A stretch of DNA of 64,000 nucleotides, taken from contig CM077647.1 in NCBI GenBank assembly GCA_039707465.1, forward strand, positions 43,523,110 through 43,587,109, in the 5' to 3' direction. Numbering within the stretch: the first letter of the stretch is position 1; every line of letters begins with the position of its first letter. Source of the stretch: Rhabdophis nuchalis. Lineage: Eukaryota > Chordata > Lepidosauria > Squamata > Natricidae. The translations under genes were made by a program, and so were the position numbers. Below the pieces are notes generated by a model, which did not search any database, had not been told where the DNA came from, and was given only the letters and a program-made list of their open reading frames with translations. This document shows, one piece after another, positions 35,607-49,076 of the stretch.

Positions 35607-38600
35607 CACATCTGGAAACAATACCTTAGGCCCTTTTCCATTGTCGATTTGTTGATTCTGGTTTCTTTTTTAATCCATAATGAGAAAATATTTTTCACAA
35701 TTGCCTTTAAAATGAAAAAAAAATCGTACAAATATCTTATGTGACATCACTGGGATATGAAAAAACAGTAAAGAAACTAAAAAAAACAGTTTTTCAGCTC
35801 ACTGGAATAAGGCTTTCCAAATGAATTATTTTCATTTTATACAATTTGTTTTTCTTTTCCAGATAGAATTGGTGCATGTAACAGACTATTAAATACTAAA
35901 TTATTCCTTATCAAATCACCATCACCGGGAGTCATGATCAACGCTAATTAAATAACTTTATAACTGAAAATGATGTCTGTTTATTCGTCTGCTATAAGAT
36001 TTTTTTGGGGGGGGTTCTGATACAAGGATAGCAAGGTTCAAAGGGCATAGTTAGGAGATTACTACACTGGAGTTTTATGAAAAGTCCCTGCCACCTTTTT
36101 TTAGATATGTCAAGATATAATGTCTGAGGCAACAAAGTTAGGTTTTTAATGTCAAGGTGCAACTCAAACCTGCTAAGATTTTTTCCCCCTATAACTAGTC
36201 AACATCTATCAGTGCTCTGAGAATAAGGTGCTTTAGGTTTACCAAATGTTCAATGATCAGTACAAAAACTAGTGAGATTGGTTGAACTTTTGGTTCATGC
36301 TTTTTGTGGCTGAGGATAACGTTAGCTATTGTTTTCTATTGGAAACATTATTAAAAGACGTGAGGATAGCATCTATCATCAGTATAGAGACATAAGCACA
36401 AATAACCAATTTAATATATTACCCAACTCTCTGTTTCACCATTCCATGGAATACAGAGGCAGAAACTTTAATGAAATACTTAAAATTGCTTCTTGAGAAC
36501 AATTTCAGATTTCAAGCAGATTTCCATAGTCTGAAAAAATAGTACAAACTACTCAAATAATCACTTCCGATTTAGCAATCTGAAGAATTACTCTGGCTTG
36601 GTGAAATCTCATGTGACATACAGAATTCATGCTCACAGAACACAAATAACAGCTATGTTTTTTCCTGATCTTCCTAAATCTTACTTACATCACCTATAAT
36701 AAATGGGGAGAGGGATTAAAAAATCCAAATCTCATGTATGTTTTTCTGCATTTTCATGTTTCTCTTACTCAGTTTATTCTTAAAAAGATAGTGAAAACTA
36801 TCTTTTTAAGTGTATAGAGCTTTTTAATGTTTTGGAGGTCTGACTGTATATGGCATTCATTTTACATATAATGACCTATATATTCATTTTACATATAATG
36901 ACCTATATACATATAATATACAGCTCAATAACAGTGACTGGAAAATTTGTACAATGTACTGGAAGTTAGAGACAGTATATTTAGAAGAATAAGTAAGTAT
37001 TAACATTTCTTCCCAATAGTTGTGATGTTTGCTTGTTTTAAGAAAACCTGAACTGAAAATAACAACAGTCCCAACCTGAAACTCCTAGAAAATCTGGCCC
37101 CTTTGATGCTTGCTCATAGAACCAGCTCACTTCACATTGTAGACCTACATCTTGTGAAACTCTCCTTTCTTCTCAAGAAACCTTAAGTGCACCCCCACAA
37201 CCAAAGGATATGAATCTGAATCATAAGAAGATCAGCTAGAGATTCATGGGCCAAACCTCAAAGAAAATATTGCTGATAATGATTCAGAATAAAAAATTGA
37301 GCAGTTTCCGGTGTTTTAAGTTAAAACACCTGGTTTAAGTGCATGAGCAAAAACTTAACCTTGAGATAAAACATATAATCTGAGCAAAGAGAAAAAAGTG
37401 AAATAGAAGAAATGTGATGCATATCATTATCCTATTGCAAAACAACCCCTCACCCTTTAAAAAATAAAATTGTGTCAAATCTTTGGAGCTAAAAGATTAT
37501 CCCTATATTCAGATATAGAAGAGGCATGCCCTGTCATTTGACAGTGAAATGCAGTTAAATGTTGCCAACTGCAACTAACTGGGGCTTTACAACCCTATAC
37601 ACAAAGCACGATTTGTCAACAAACGAAATATTTTTAAATGCTCTCTTTTTAACCAGGAACAACAGAACATTTCCTCCAAAATGTACATTGAGGAGGATGC
37701 CTTGGCTGTTTCTCATATATCTGAATAACAAGACATCATTACCATGATGTCTTCAAAAAGTTTTGCTCACTTTGAGCTCCACCAAGGAATTTTGGAAATG
37801 GTGTGGTATGGACAGCCTCACAACAAGGTCATGTTTAAAGAGGCCAACACTTTTTCACAAGAGCTTCCAAGGGCCAGCCATGGTCTTAATTCAGATCTCA
37901 CTCTGTATTGTAGGTGATTAATGGATTCAGATGGCCTCAATTAACATGCAGCAAAATTCTAGATGCAAAAAAGGCAGTGACTGATAAAACTCACAGTACT
38001 GAAGATTCCTTAAACACATCTACCTGCTCATGCATAAGACTCAACCAGCAAGCATTCAGATGCCTCATTGCTGCCTTTCAAAGATTCTTTTCCACTACAT
38101 TTCCCCCTGCCAAAGTCTCCCTCCCCTTCTTTCTCTAGCACGCAAAAATCCATTACTAAACAGTCTAATCTCAGCTATCAGTGCAGAGTGCCTTTTAGGG
38201 AGCCATTAAACCATTTCTCTTGTTTACAGTGCCTGAAGAAAGATGTGAATTATGTCTGTGACAAAGTGGGTGATAACATTTCCAAACTCAGATCAAAATG
38301 CAAACTGAAATACATTTAAAGGACAAAGTCCCTGAGTGAAGGTTGGGTTTTTTGTTTGTTTGTTTGTTTCATTTTTGAGTTTGGGGTTTTGTTTGAAAAT
38401 GGTCTTCACTTTTCCTGAGTTGGAAAAAATCTCATATAGAAGTTATTTTTATGTTACTTTTTTCCCTACAGATCTTGCAGGGAAGGGTAGGTAGAAGAGT
38501 GTGGATGTTTTATTTGTTTACACAAGAAGAAACATTTATTATCTCAACCATCTCTGGTTAGTATAACCCAAACCCCTATCATCAAATGAATACTTCCATG

Positions 38601-40426
38601 GATCATTCGGACAGTGTTCCTAAGAAAATATAAAATATAAATACAATATTTCTGATGCAATGGCATACATTAAAAAATTAAAAAGTAATGACCATGTTTT
38701 TAAAAATTCTTTTTTTTTTTTGCTACTTGCATCTACTGTAACTTTGATTTATGCATATATAGACTTATAGGAGATTACAGACTTGATGGAAGACTGCTAT
38801 TCTTAGTTATTGCTATACATGGGGGAAAAAACCTGAAGCATGATGAATATACAGCTGTGGTTACTTATATTCAGTATTCCTCAAGTGGCTCAGAAATTCA
38901 CCATTTGAGATCTGCATGCATTCAGGTTGAATGATGGAAGATTTTAAAAACTTAAGCACATGAGTCATTTCCCATCAAGAACTCTGGCCAAGGGGCAAAG
39001 TGCATAGTGCAACAAAATGTCAAGCTGCACATACAAGGCACTTTGTTAATGTTCTGGAAAACACAAAGAATCCCATGTGCTTTACTGCCCTTATATAAAC
39101 TTTCTGATGAAATAAAACACAAACTCAAAGAGTAAGTAGTAAGTTTAAATTAGAGAATCACTGAAAACTGCACCTTGCTTAATATGAAAATCTGAATGAG
39201 GTGATTTTAAACATACATTCTAAGTTTCAGTGCTAAAAATCTTTAGGAACTGTACCCCATAATGTAAGACTTCCAATATACCAGTTTCCCCATAGAAGCA
39301 TCTGTTAAAAAACAAGTTTAATCCATACTTAAACATTTCAAGGATTTTAACATCAAAAAAGAATAAATTGAAGAATTTTTACATTGTAGCATAGAAATAT
39401 GAAAGAATTTGATTGATTTGATTATGTGACATTAAATTGGTATCATGTTTTAACAACTATACAGATTTTTTCTCTAGAAGAATTTATTCCTAACATGATC
39501 CTTCCAGCTCTTCCAATGATCCACCAATTCTGTCGTTCTCCCCTGTCCCCCTTCCTTCCATCTTTTCCAGCACTATATTTCTTCAGAGAGATGGTTCTTT
39601 GTCTAATGTGTCCAAAATATCAGTTAAGCCTGGTTACTTGCCCCTTGGGTGATAATTCTGAATTGATTAATTCTATGATCTATTTGATTGTTTTCTTGGC
39701 TAAAACTTGTGTTCCCAGGAGTCTTCTACAATAGCAAAGGTCAAAAGCATTTACTTTTTCTATCCTGCCTCTCCAAAGTCCAACTTTGTCATAGAATGTC
39801 ATAGAAAAAATAATTTTCTGCATAATTCTGATCTTTGTAGATAGAGTCATATCACACCATCTCAGTTTCTTTTTCAAGCAATATCTTCATTGCTATTCTA
39901 ACAGGAGCTAGTTTGCAAAAAAGATAGAATCCTTTAAATATCTTTATACTAAATAGAGTTAAATCTGGAATATGATGCAATATGATATGATAAGAGACAC
40001 TAATTTCAATGGATTTAAAAGGAGACTGGCAAATTTATGGCAGTGTTGGACTACTGTTGGCTGCCAGTCCTGATGACTGTTATCTGAAATTGCAGACAGC
40101 ATGTCTTGAATACCAGCTGTTACAAAGCAACAGTGTAAGTGGAACATGGAAATTTACACTCTTGTAGTTAAATAGGATACTCAAGGAATGTATTCTTTAC
40201 TAAATATGGTACTCAAGGAATTTATTCTTTACTGATTTTTGAAATGAGTCTTTGAATTCATTCTGTAAAAGTATGGATTAACATGTTTGCTATGACCTAG
40301 ATTTAATAATATGTTAAAGAATGGAATTATTTTTATATGTTAATATTACTTGGATCCTTTTTTATTTCTTTAGTTTTGGTTCATCTTAATCATTACAATT
40401 GCTTATGGTATTATTATCTCTATCAT
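35607..40426. other. unique AT-rich sequence
   Basis: Almost 5 kb without recognisable exons, RNA genes or well-preserved repeats. Only short homopolymers (G run near 36006) and a repeated catataatgacctatata near 36870-36910 stand out. Confidence 0.4.
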
Positions 40427-40590
40427 TGGAACAGATTGCCTCCAGCAGTTGTGAATGCCCCAACCCTGGAAGTCTTTAAAAAGATGTTAGACAGCCATTT
40501 GTCTGAAATGATATAAGGTTCCTGCCCATGCAGGGGGTTGGACTAGAAGACCTACAAGGTCCCTTCCAACTCTGCTATTGTATTATTGTA
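40427..40590 (+). mobile_element. CR1 LINE 3' tail fragment
   Basis: WNRLPPAVVNAPTLEVFKK-type coding remnant, then ggttggactagaagacctac and tattgtattattgtattatt, the CR1 tail of the family at 48.4 kb. Confidence 0.85.
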
Positions 40591-41109
40591 TTATTGCTGT
40601 GGAATATTTTTTTTGGCCACAATGTATTTATTTGCCCACTCTGTGACAGAGAATAATGGATTATATGGGTTAATAGTTTTGTTCAACATATTTTTTCTTG
40701 TGCTATATGTTCTTAATAGAATAAAAAAGAACAGCTGCCCCCCAAAAATCACAATTTATTTAAAAAGATTAGTGTTCCTTGAGTTTGACTCTTGGTGGAT
40801 AGATGACTATGTCCATATTGCATTTTTCTCAATAGTTTGGCATTGCATTCTTTCTTCATTATTTTTAGTTTTCTAATCTAGTCAATAGCTTGGAAGGTTC
40901 CCATTCAAGTAGTAAAACGGTCTGACATACTATATAGGTTATTGTTGAGGTAATTACATTATTTATAAAAATAGACTATAATATGCAATTCATAAAATAG
41001 AAGTAATTGAATGAAGCCATAATAAAGGCAGCTGGTTTCACTCTAAAGTTTCAGAGTGTTAGAATTTGGACTACACCTTAACAGTGTAGTTGTCTGAAAG
41101 GTTGAGGGT
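40591..41109. other. unique sequence
   Basis: Nothing recognised. Confidence 0.35.
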
Positions 41110-41312
41110 TATCTGTTATGAGTCTGGTGGTGCAATGCTTAGAATGCAGTATTACAAGCTAATTCTGCTGACTGCCAGCAGTTCAATTCAAGGTCAGAAA
41201 AATGAGGATTGAGATTGCTGGACACAATATGGGGACTCTGTAAACCATTTAGACAGCGCTGTAAAGTGGTATATAAGTCTAAATGCTATCACTATTGCTG
41301 TGACTTCTTCGA
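41110..41312 (+). mobile_element. tRNA-derived squamate SINE
   Basis: Head tctggtggtgcaatgcttag and B-box-like agcagttcaattc, then aatgaggattgagattgctg and the tail gtggtatataagtctaaatg ending in imperfect GCTATC repeats. Same family as at 17420 and 51460. Confidence 0.75.
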
Positions 41313-42175
41313 GAGTTATGGGAAGTAAGTGTTTCTAAGATCATTTTCCCCCCTTTTCCTATGTTATTTTCAACTGTTATAATAAATCCTCTATTCTATA
41401 TGCTTATGAACTGAAAAGTATAAATATTTGTGGATAGGGTCATGTGGCACACATATATTAGATGTATGCATGGTTATTTTTTTGATTTTCATAAGTATTA
41501 ATTCACACCTTATTTGGTCACAATGCATTTGCTTTTATATGAAGTAAAGAAAAATTAACAGGACTTAAAGTTTATTTTCACATAAGAAATCAAAGACTAA
41601 TTAGATAACTAGGAAAAAAAATAAGGAACTTCCGGTATTCTTTGATCTGCTGTGTGCAAATGAATTCATTGGGATGTCTACATCCTAGAATGTGGGCCAT
41701 CTGACTAATTCTAACTATAAAAAGGATGAAAGCAAGAGGAAGCTAGCCAAATATGCAATGGATGATGACATTTGGAAATATTTGGATGTCTGGAAAAATT
41801 AAAAATTAACAATCAGTAACACACTTTTAGAATCCCTAAGAAGCCTAGTCGGAATTTTTACCTCGATTTTCAAATCCAAAACATATGAAAATTTCCGATA
41901 CTATAATTGTACCAAACTGTAATGGTAATTTAAATAGGACAAAAAAGACCTTCGAGAGATAACCAATCAGGTACATAAAAAGGTGCCACAAAGAAGACAC
42001 TCAGAAACTGTTTCCTACCACCACAGAAGCCAGGACCTAATAGAATGAATATAAATTGGAGCAATCTAAATTTAATTTAAATAAAAGGAAATACTTCCTA
42101 AGCCTTTAAATATAAAAAAAGCGTTTAAATAAATTTAGATTTAAATACAACTCTTCCACTACCTAGAATTCCATC
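41313..42175. other. unique sequence
   Basis: Nothing recognised. Confidence 0.35.
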
Positions 42176-42322
42176 CAGTGGTGGGTTTCAATTTATTTTA
42201 CTACCAGTTCGCTTGTGCGCTGATGCACGTGCAGAACTGTCAGGATGGGTAGGCGGAACATCCTGCTGCCGCCACTAATGGTTTGCCTGATCTGGGGTGA
42301 ACCAACAGAAACCCACTTCTTA
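42176..42322 (+). mobile_element. hAT element fragment
   Basis: Starts CAGTGGTGGGTTTCAA, the same terminus as the complete element at 53802-54160. The right end (aaacccacttctta) is eroded. Confidence 0.6.
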
Positions 42323-42559
42323 TCCCATCTATAAAATGATAGTAGCATCACAAAGGGCACACAAGAATGAATGAAGCATGGTTACAGTGGAACCTGCTTT
42401 ATGATTAACACATGCCAATCCATCTAAAATCAAAAGTGTGTAAAACAATGGTACACTCAGCAGTTCTATATAATGCTGAATGCTGGTCAGTCACAAATAT
42501 GTCAAGCATACTTTATATGCCATGGAGATGTGGATGCTTCATTGGTTTTACATGTTTCT

Positions 42560-42625
42560 CTTCTTATTTTTATTTTATTTTATTTTATTCGATTTATATC
42601 CCGCCCTTCTCCAAAAGGACTCAGC
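42560..42625 (-). mobile_element. L2-type 3' tail fragment
   Basis: ATTTT repeats, then cgatttatatcccgcccttc and aaaaggactc: the inverted 3' end of an L2 with no coding part. Confidence 0.65.
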
Positions 42626-43186
42626 AACGACATAGTTCAAAAGTGAATATCAGAGAAAGTCTAGAAGTGCCTACAGTGGTAGGGCCATGTTCTATGAGTA
42701 ACACCCACATCACTGTCTATATCACCTCCCACTTTAATATAGATAGAAAATGGCTGAATGGAAGGCTGAACCAAAGATGGCAAGAAACAATAAATGCAGG
42801 CAGATGCTGTGTTTGAACAAACAAGATGGTTCTTGTTGATCCAAAAAAGGAGTCCCTGCATATAAAATGATTATGATAAGGAAACACTTCCTAACAATAA
42901 CATTTATACAACAGTAGAATGATATAGCTACCGAAATTATCAGTTTTCCATTTCTAAAAGTTTTTAAAACAAAACTGAACAGCTACCTCTAAAGATTAGT
43001 TTGTTATCCCTAACACCACAAAGGGCTGAATTACATAATTCTCAGTTCCAGTTCCTCCGAGCTCAACATTATTTTGAATTCTGTTCTATTTTTTCTGAAA
43101 TAAATTGGCTAATAGAGTGATACAACTTGAAAATTTAGAAATTAAATTTAAAATAAAAACAAAAGAAAACAAAAAAAGTATTTTAT

Positions 43187-43247
<61 letters not shown>

Positions 43248-43440
43248 TTATTTGGATTTATAGACCGCTCCCTTTCCCCAAAGGGACTCGGGGCGGTGCA
43301 CAGAAAGTTAAAAACATATAAACATAACAATTATAAATAATTAAAACCTAATTAAATAATTATCCCCTGTGCTAAAATTTTAAAATCATTAAAACTACCA
43401 CCCCGTTTAAAACCCAATTAAAACAATTTGAACTTCAGAC
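43187..43440 (-). mobile_element. L2-type 3' UTR with long ATTT tail
   Basis: (ATTT)n of about 60 bases, then atagaccgctccctttcccc and gactcggggcggtgcacag, followed by the AT-rich L2 3' UTR. No coding part. Confidence 0.75.
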
Positions 43441-43544
43441 TATTTGAACCAGAAAGAAACCAACATAAAGAATTTCATTTTCAATTTTTATTACACACAG
43501 TAAAAAAAAATTACAAGCCTATATGAAATAATTCAGTTCCTCTC

Positions 43545-43830
43545 AAGAACTATGTTATGCCAAGAGTCAGTAAATTTCTTGGACCAATAATCCCTGCTCA
43601 CAGTCACTCATACTCTAATCACTTCCCCTCTTGACTATTGCAATGGGGCTACCCTTGAAAAATATTCATAAGCTTCAGCTGATTTAAAATGCAGTGACTT
43701 ATATAGTTTTGTGCAGGCCTATATGTGCACATGTGTCATCTCTCCTATGAGAGCTGCATTGGCTGCCAATTTGCTTCCAGATCCAATTCAAGGTGCTGGT
43801 TGCAATCTTCAAAGTTCTACATGACTGTGC
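43545..43830 (+). mobile_element. old L2 fragment, left half
   Basis: Degenerate coding remnants read SLDYCNGAT and, later, LHWLPICFQIQFKVLVAIFK, the L2 ORF2 C-terminal landmarks. The fragment is cut by the LTR-like insertion and resumes at about 44446. Confidence 0.65.
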
Positions 43831-44445
43831 TGTCCTGTTCACTCTCACACACATACATAACTGTGGTTTATTAATATTCCACAACAACTCCCTTCAACAA
43901 AAAACCCATAACTGTCTCAATTAACTTCAGCCATGAGCAGACAAATGCCAGTCCACAGAGCAACGGCCAAAGAGTTGACACGGCACTTGAAAGTTTCTTA
44001 ATCAAAATAAATACACCAGGCAAACATAAATCCACAACACAAAAGAGTTCATGAGGCAAGAAACGTTCCAAGAAATGATCTAAGTCAAGATATGGTGTCA
44101 ATCCAAACTGAGGCAGGAATCATAATGACTAACAGCTAGGAATCAAGATGTTCCCAGGATCACCTTCATCTGTCTCCTGTGCTAAATAGCCAGTTTTCTG
44201 TGTAGTCCATTAAGAAGGGCAAGGCTTTCTCCTGACAAGAATTGTGGCTGACATTCTCTGTTCCTGCCTTTTCTCTGCCCTACATGTTCTTGGATCAGGT
44301 ACAGAAGGCAGTTGCTTCTCCTCACTGACTGACTGCAGCTGTGTGCTTTCCCCACCTGGAGCCTTAGCCAAATCCCTCACAGACAGCTGCTCAGAGCCGT
44401 CAATCAACACAGCTCCTGACATGCCAGGAACCCAACCTGACATGT
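43831..44445 (-). mobile_element. probable solo LTR
   Basis: The block of about 615 bases separates two halves of an old L2. On the minus strand it starts TGTCAGGTTGGGTTCCTGGC and ends near ACAGTTATGTATGTGTGTGA...CA, with AATAAA about 40 bases before the end, as in a long terminal repeat. I could not settle an exact target duplication (tgtgc and tgtag differ). No internal retroviral or gypsy genes are adjacent. Confidence 0.45.
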
Positions 44446-44815
44446 AGAGAGAACTTATGATGACTTGGGATCAGGTTATTTGATAGACAAGTCAGATCTA
44501 CCCAATCCACCAGAGCCAGGAGGTAGGGAATGTTATGGTCTCTTAACTCTAAAGAGGTACATATAGCAGGATCAAGAAGAAGGGCCTTCTCCATAGAGAC
44601 GCCCTCCCTGTGGAATTGTTTTGCAGGATCTTGAAGACCTGGTTTTACCAATGGGCCTGGGGACTCAATTGGATAGAGCCTATTGGATGGCTTATTTCAT
44701 TAAGGATTTGGGAGGTTGTTGCTTTTTTATTGTTTTCATATTAGTATTTATCAGTGGCATCCTTTGTCACTGAGAGTTTAGTAAGGTGGTCATATAAATA
44801 AAATTCATTAGACTG
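44446..44815 (+). mobile_element. old L2 fragment, right half
   Basis: Degenerate DDLGSGYL-like start, agaagaagggccttctccat and a ctgtggaattgttttgcag motif, then an AT-rich tail ending ggtcatataaataaaattca. Continues the fragment at 43545-43830. Confidence 0.6.
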
Positions 44816-45499
44816 CAGAATTATGAATTATGATATAAGTGATGTAAATACAGAGTGGGGCTACTAATAGAGACTTTGGAGTCAAATAACGGGTTCCTTA
44901 TTTAACAAGCAGATGTATAGGGTTTGTCATGGGTACGATATTAACAAGAACTTCAAGAATTGCATGCTCAAAAATACTCAGCATGGAAGCTGACTGCAGA
45001 TTTTTAGAAGGAAAATATTTTCAGCTTTACTAGGAATATGGAATTGTTGAGATGGCAGCAGCAGAGAATCAATTGAAAAGAAAGCAAAAGTTATCCTGGA
45101 AACAGGAATTAGACATCAAAGTAAAAGTACAGAGTGCTTTAAAAGATTGTGAAATGGTGACCCACTGATCAATTTTGTAGAAAGTGATTAAGTCCAAACT
45201 GAAAGAAATTATAAGTTCTTGAACAAATGCTTCAAAAGAATTACTGGTCTATGTTTACAATAAACAAGGAAAAAGAATAACAAGTGAATCTTCACGTATG
45301 CCTCAGAAGTGTTATCAAAAAATAAAATTATGGTTCACTATTGAAAGGTTTCCTTGATTCAGGACTTCCACTCAACAGCAGGTAAAAGTGGTAGTTTGGC
45401 AACTTTAGCCAACTTTTGTTGGTGCACAACCATATATGGACTAGGATCCTAGTATCTCACAGCTTGAACATCAGTAAGTATGGCTTACTTAATGTACCT

Positions 45500-46290
45500 A
45501 GAAAAAGTGGTTGCTTCTGAAAATGTCTTGGAAATATAATGACACCTACACTAAATCACTATACTGGTTGACAGTAAGCTTCTGAACTCAATTAAAATTG
45601 CTGGTTATTATGTTTAAAGTTAACAATTGTGCAGTACTAGGATATACTAGCACTAAGATATATTGCATGGAATTATTTGGAAAAAAAAATGTTCATAGTC
45701 CTTAAGCTTTAGTCATTTCCCATTAAAATAATTGCAGTGCACACTATACATGGTGTTGCCTTTGAAAACCATCTAGAAGCTACAACCGTTTCAGAATGCG
45801 ACTGTGCATGCACTTTTCAGTGCATAACAATTCATCTGAATTAGATCACCACTGCACAAGCTGCTCTGAATTCCAGTTGTTTTCTAAGTTGCTTTCAAGG
45901 TTGTATTTATCCCCTTTAAAGCTTTAAATGGCACAGGTACAGGTTATGTGCTCATCCACTAGGCTAAATAAGATGGGCATGCTCCAGGTCCCCTCTTAAA
46001 TCATGTCACATATTGAGACCTTGGAGGCACAAATTCTCAATGGTCACCCCGGTCATTTGGTATAACCTTCCACCTGAGATCTAAAAGATCTTCCAGAAGT
46101 AATGAACGCCTGCCTCTTCCTGTGTATGTTAGATTGGAATGAGGATTGAGCTGGGAGTCTATTTAGTCTGATGCTTGTAGTGGAGGAGAGTGTGGTCTTC
46201 GTGTTTATTTTGGTTTTTGCTGATTGTTGTGAGCTTCTAGGATCATTATTTCAGATAGGTGGTCATATCAATTCTGTAAATAAATAAAAT
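45500..46290 (+). mobile_element. two old L2 fragments in tandem
   Basis: A first remnant near 45545-45640 reads YWLTVSF then QLKLLVIMFKV. A second from about 45735 reads through SCSEFQLFSKL..RLYLSPLKL to a tail ggtggtcatatcaattctgt followed by AAATAAAT. Both have many stops. Confidence 0.6.
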
Positions 46291-47444
46291 GAGTAACTAA
46301 TAAGTGGGTGATATGGCAAACTTTCTCTGTAATATTTTTACCCCATAAGTACATACAGCTTCGCCTTATTATAATCAACAAATTAAAAGTATTTTATTTC
46401 ACTGCATTTAGTCACAAACAAATAACTATGGATGCCTCTCTTGGGTTTAATTTTGGCTCTTTGTGATTTTTTTTATATTATTCTGTTTTAGTCATGTAAA
46501 ACATGCTTTGGGAAGGAGGTATGGTTGGTGTTGCATGCTGCCCCTAGTCCTTTGGGATTGGGACAAGTTATAAATACTGTAAATTCAATCAACAGACAAT
46601 CAATCTCTCAGTTACAACTAACAAAGTCATCAATCACTGACAACTTGAAATAAATATAACAGTAGTTTGCCCTGATAGCTTTGTTCTACTTAAGGCTATA
46701 TGCAGAATACACAATGACAATAACAATAGCAGCATCAACTCTTTCACATTTCAGTCTGCATCACTGGATTTACTTGCAGGAGCACTCATGTGAATGAAAA
46801 CATTAATAATGACAGCAACCTCCAGTTATCATTTTGCAGAAAGCAAAGTAGCAAAACTTGACAATAGTTTGGCAAAGATAGTAGATGTAATCCATCTTGC
46901 TACTATCTTGCTTTGCTTTGGCTTCAGTTCAGATCTATCCAACCCACACTAGATTAGTAGATGGAAACAGCATGGCATCTCATTTTTGGAAACTAATTTC
47001 ATATGATGAGCCCAAGCCCTGGAAAACTGAGCCAACTGGCAATGATGCATCATGTGGGCGAGATGAAACCATGTGGGACATTTATCTAACAAAAAAAAAG
47101 TACAGCTATACAGTTGAAGTTGCCACTTTCTAGAAAAGAAGGCATCCAAAAAGTAGACAACCAAATTAAAAATATCATCTGTTAGAATCTAGTTCCCAGC
47201 CAATTTTCTTTCTCCTTACCTTCCCTATAGAAGAATACATGAAGATCATAAGTGAAAAATATAATAGAAATAAGTGTTGCTACATTTTAAATTTAATTCA
47301 AATTTAAATTCTGTTGTATGGAGTCTATCATACCAAGGAGTCATCTAAAAGACAAAGCAAAAATAAATTAAAGCCCAATTGGTTGGCCAAGCTTAATTTC
47401 TATTAGTCAGCACTGTAATAGAACATGACTGTGATAGTGAAATA
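46291..47444. other. unique sequence
   Basis: Nothing recognised beyond AT-rich sequence. Confidence 0.35.
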
Positions 47445-47512
47445 ATTTGAATTTGAATTTATTCGCATTTATATACTGCCCTATCTCCCTTGCGGGACTC
47501 CCTTGACAGGAG
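47445..47512 (-). mobile_element. L2-type 3' tail fragment
   Basis: gaatttgaatttattcgcat, then tatatactgccctatctccc: the inverted 3' end of an L2-type LINE. Confidence 0.6.
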
Positions 47513-48169
47513 ATTGGCAGATGCTATCAGAGGAAAATGATGAAGCTATGAAGGTTGTAGTAGAAATGAATATGTGTAGATCAGAGTTGAACTGTGGAAT
47601 GCTTTATGTTCTCTGAACTTGTCTGTTTTCTTGCAGACTTTTCATTAGGTAACATTATCAGTACTCAGCAGATAATCAAACTCAGTGTACTATGAACTCT
47701 ACAGGTTCATACCTACAGGTTAATCCATATTTTTCAAATACAAATCTAAATTGCATTCTATAAGCTTTGCTTTTTGAGACAATTTATGCTGCATTAAATA
47801 GAACACCAAAAATTAATAATTCTGCTTTTTTGTTCTGAATGCTATTTTAGCCAAAACAATAAAGCTGTCAAATACTCTTGCTTTTACCATCTCAGAGAAA
47901 TTTCCATTGATAAATTTGTGCACTTACCTTAGTCATTGACCTTGCTTCACAATTATATCTTTGACATTCTCCCTGGCTTCTTATATACTCATTACCCCTC
48001 AAAGGAAGACACTATGAGACAAATCAATCTACAGAGCTTTTCCAGATCAGGAAAAAAGAAAAGCCAAATACGTTACTTATTGAAAGAAAGAGCCATAAGG
48101 TTGACAAGAACAGCATGGGGCCATGTTAATCTGAGGAATCACCTTTTCTCAAGTACATCTATCTGTTCC

Positions 48170-48375
48170 ATCCTGATCTGGCAGGAACATCATGCTGTAA
48201 GTCCTGTATGAGAAGGAGCTCCATCTGACAGGACCCAAGAGATCAGCTTTCTCTGTTGTACCTCCACCCTCTGGAACATCATTGTGCTCATTATGAGGTT
48301 AGCTCCAATATATGTAATCTTTCCAGAAAGCCCTCAAAATGTTGTCTTACAGCTCTGGTGATCTTTTGGTAAGAC
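48170..48375 (+). mobile_element. old L2 fragment
   Basis: ctgacaggacccaagagatc and tccaccctctggaacatcat correspond to the RGRAFSV..LWN landmark of L2 ORF2. Heavily decayed; it abuts the CR1 that follows. Confidence 0.5.
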
Positions 48376-48568
48376 AACTGGAATGCTGGCTACACCAATA
48401 CAATAGCAGAGTTGGAAGGGACTTTGGAGGTCATCTAGTCCAACTCCCTGCCTAGGCAGGAAACCCTATGCCATTTCAGACAAATGGTTATCCAACATCT
48501 TCTTGAAGACTTGCAGTGTTGGTGCATTCACAACATCTGGAGACAAGCTGTTCCACTGATTAATTGTC

Positions 48569-48665
48569 CTACCTACCTACCTACCTACCTACCTACCTAC
48601 CTACCTACCTACCTACCTTATTTCTCCCTCTCTATCTATCCCTCTATCTACCTACCTACTGTAAT
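48569..48665. repeat. (CTAC)n plus one minisatellite unit
   Basis: About twelve CTAC units (48569-48618), then tatttctccctctctatcta and ctacctacctactgta. On the minus strand this is the same minisatellite unit as at 10204-10785. It joins two copies of the CR1 tail, as in the Helitron array. Confidence 0.9.
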
Positions 48666-48745
48666 ACAATAATACAATAGCAGAGTTGGAAGGAACCTTG
48701 GAGGTCATCTAGTCCAACTGCCTGCCTAGGCAGGAAGCCCTATAC

Positions 48746-49076
48746 CCATGATGGTGAACCTATGGCATGGGTGCCACAGGTGGCACACGGAACCATTTCT
48801 TAGGGCATGCGAGGCATTGCCCTGTCAGCTTCAATGTGCATGTGTGCCCTGGCCAGCTGATTTAGGCCTTCTTTTGAGGCCATTTTTTGCCCTCTGGAGG
48901 TGGGGGGAGGGTGAAAACAGCCTTCCTATAAAGCGTCTGGAGCCTGGGGAGGACGTTAAAAGCATGCCAAATGCAGGTGTCATGCACATAGCATTATGGA
49001 TGTGGCACACCTGTGCACATCGCCCCTCCACTCCCCCTGCTTTTGGCATGCGAGCCAAAAAAGGTTAGCCATCACT
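48746..49076 (-). mobile_element. non-autonomous hAT inserted in CR1
   Basis: Inverted counterpart of the element at 9538-9878: starts CATGATGGTGAACC and ends GGTTAGCCATCACT. Flanks are ccctatac and ccctaaac. It occupies the same position and orientation within the CR1 tail as the 9538 copy. Confidence 0.85.

Noticed and set aside
34707..35731. Several overlapping GC-rich frames of 65-167 codons
   Set aside because: All lie in the 833-bp hAT element with perfect target duplication; no recognised protein motif.
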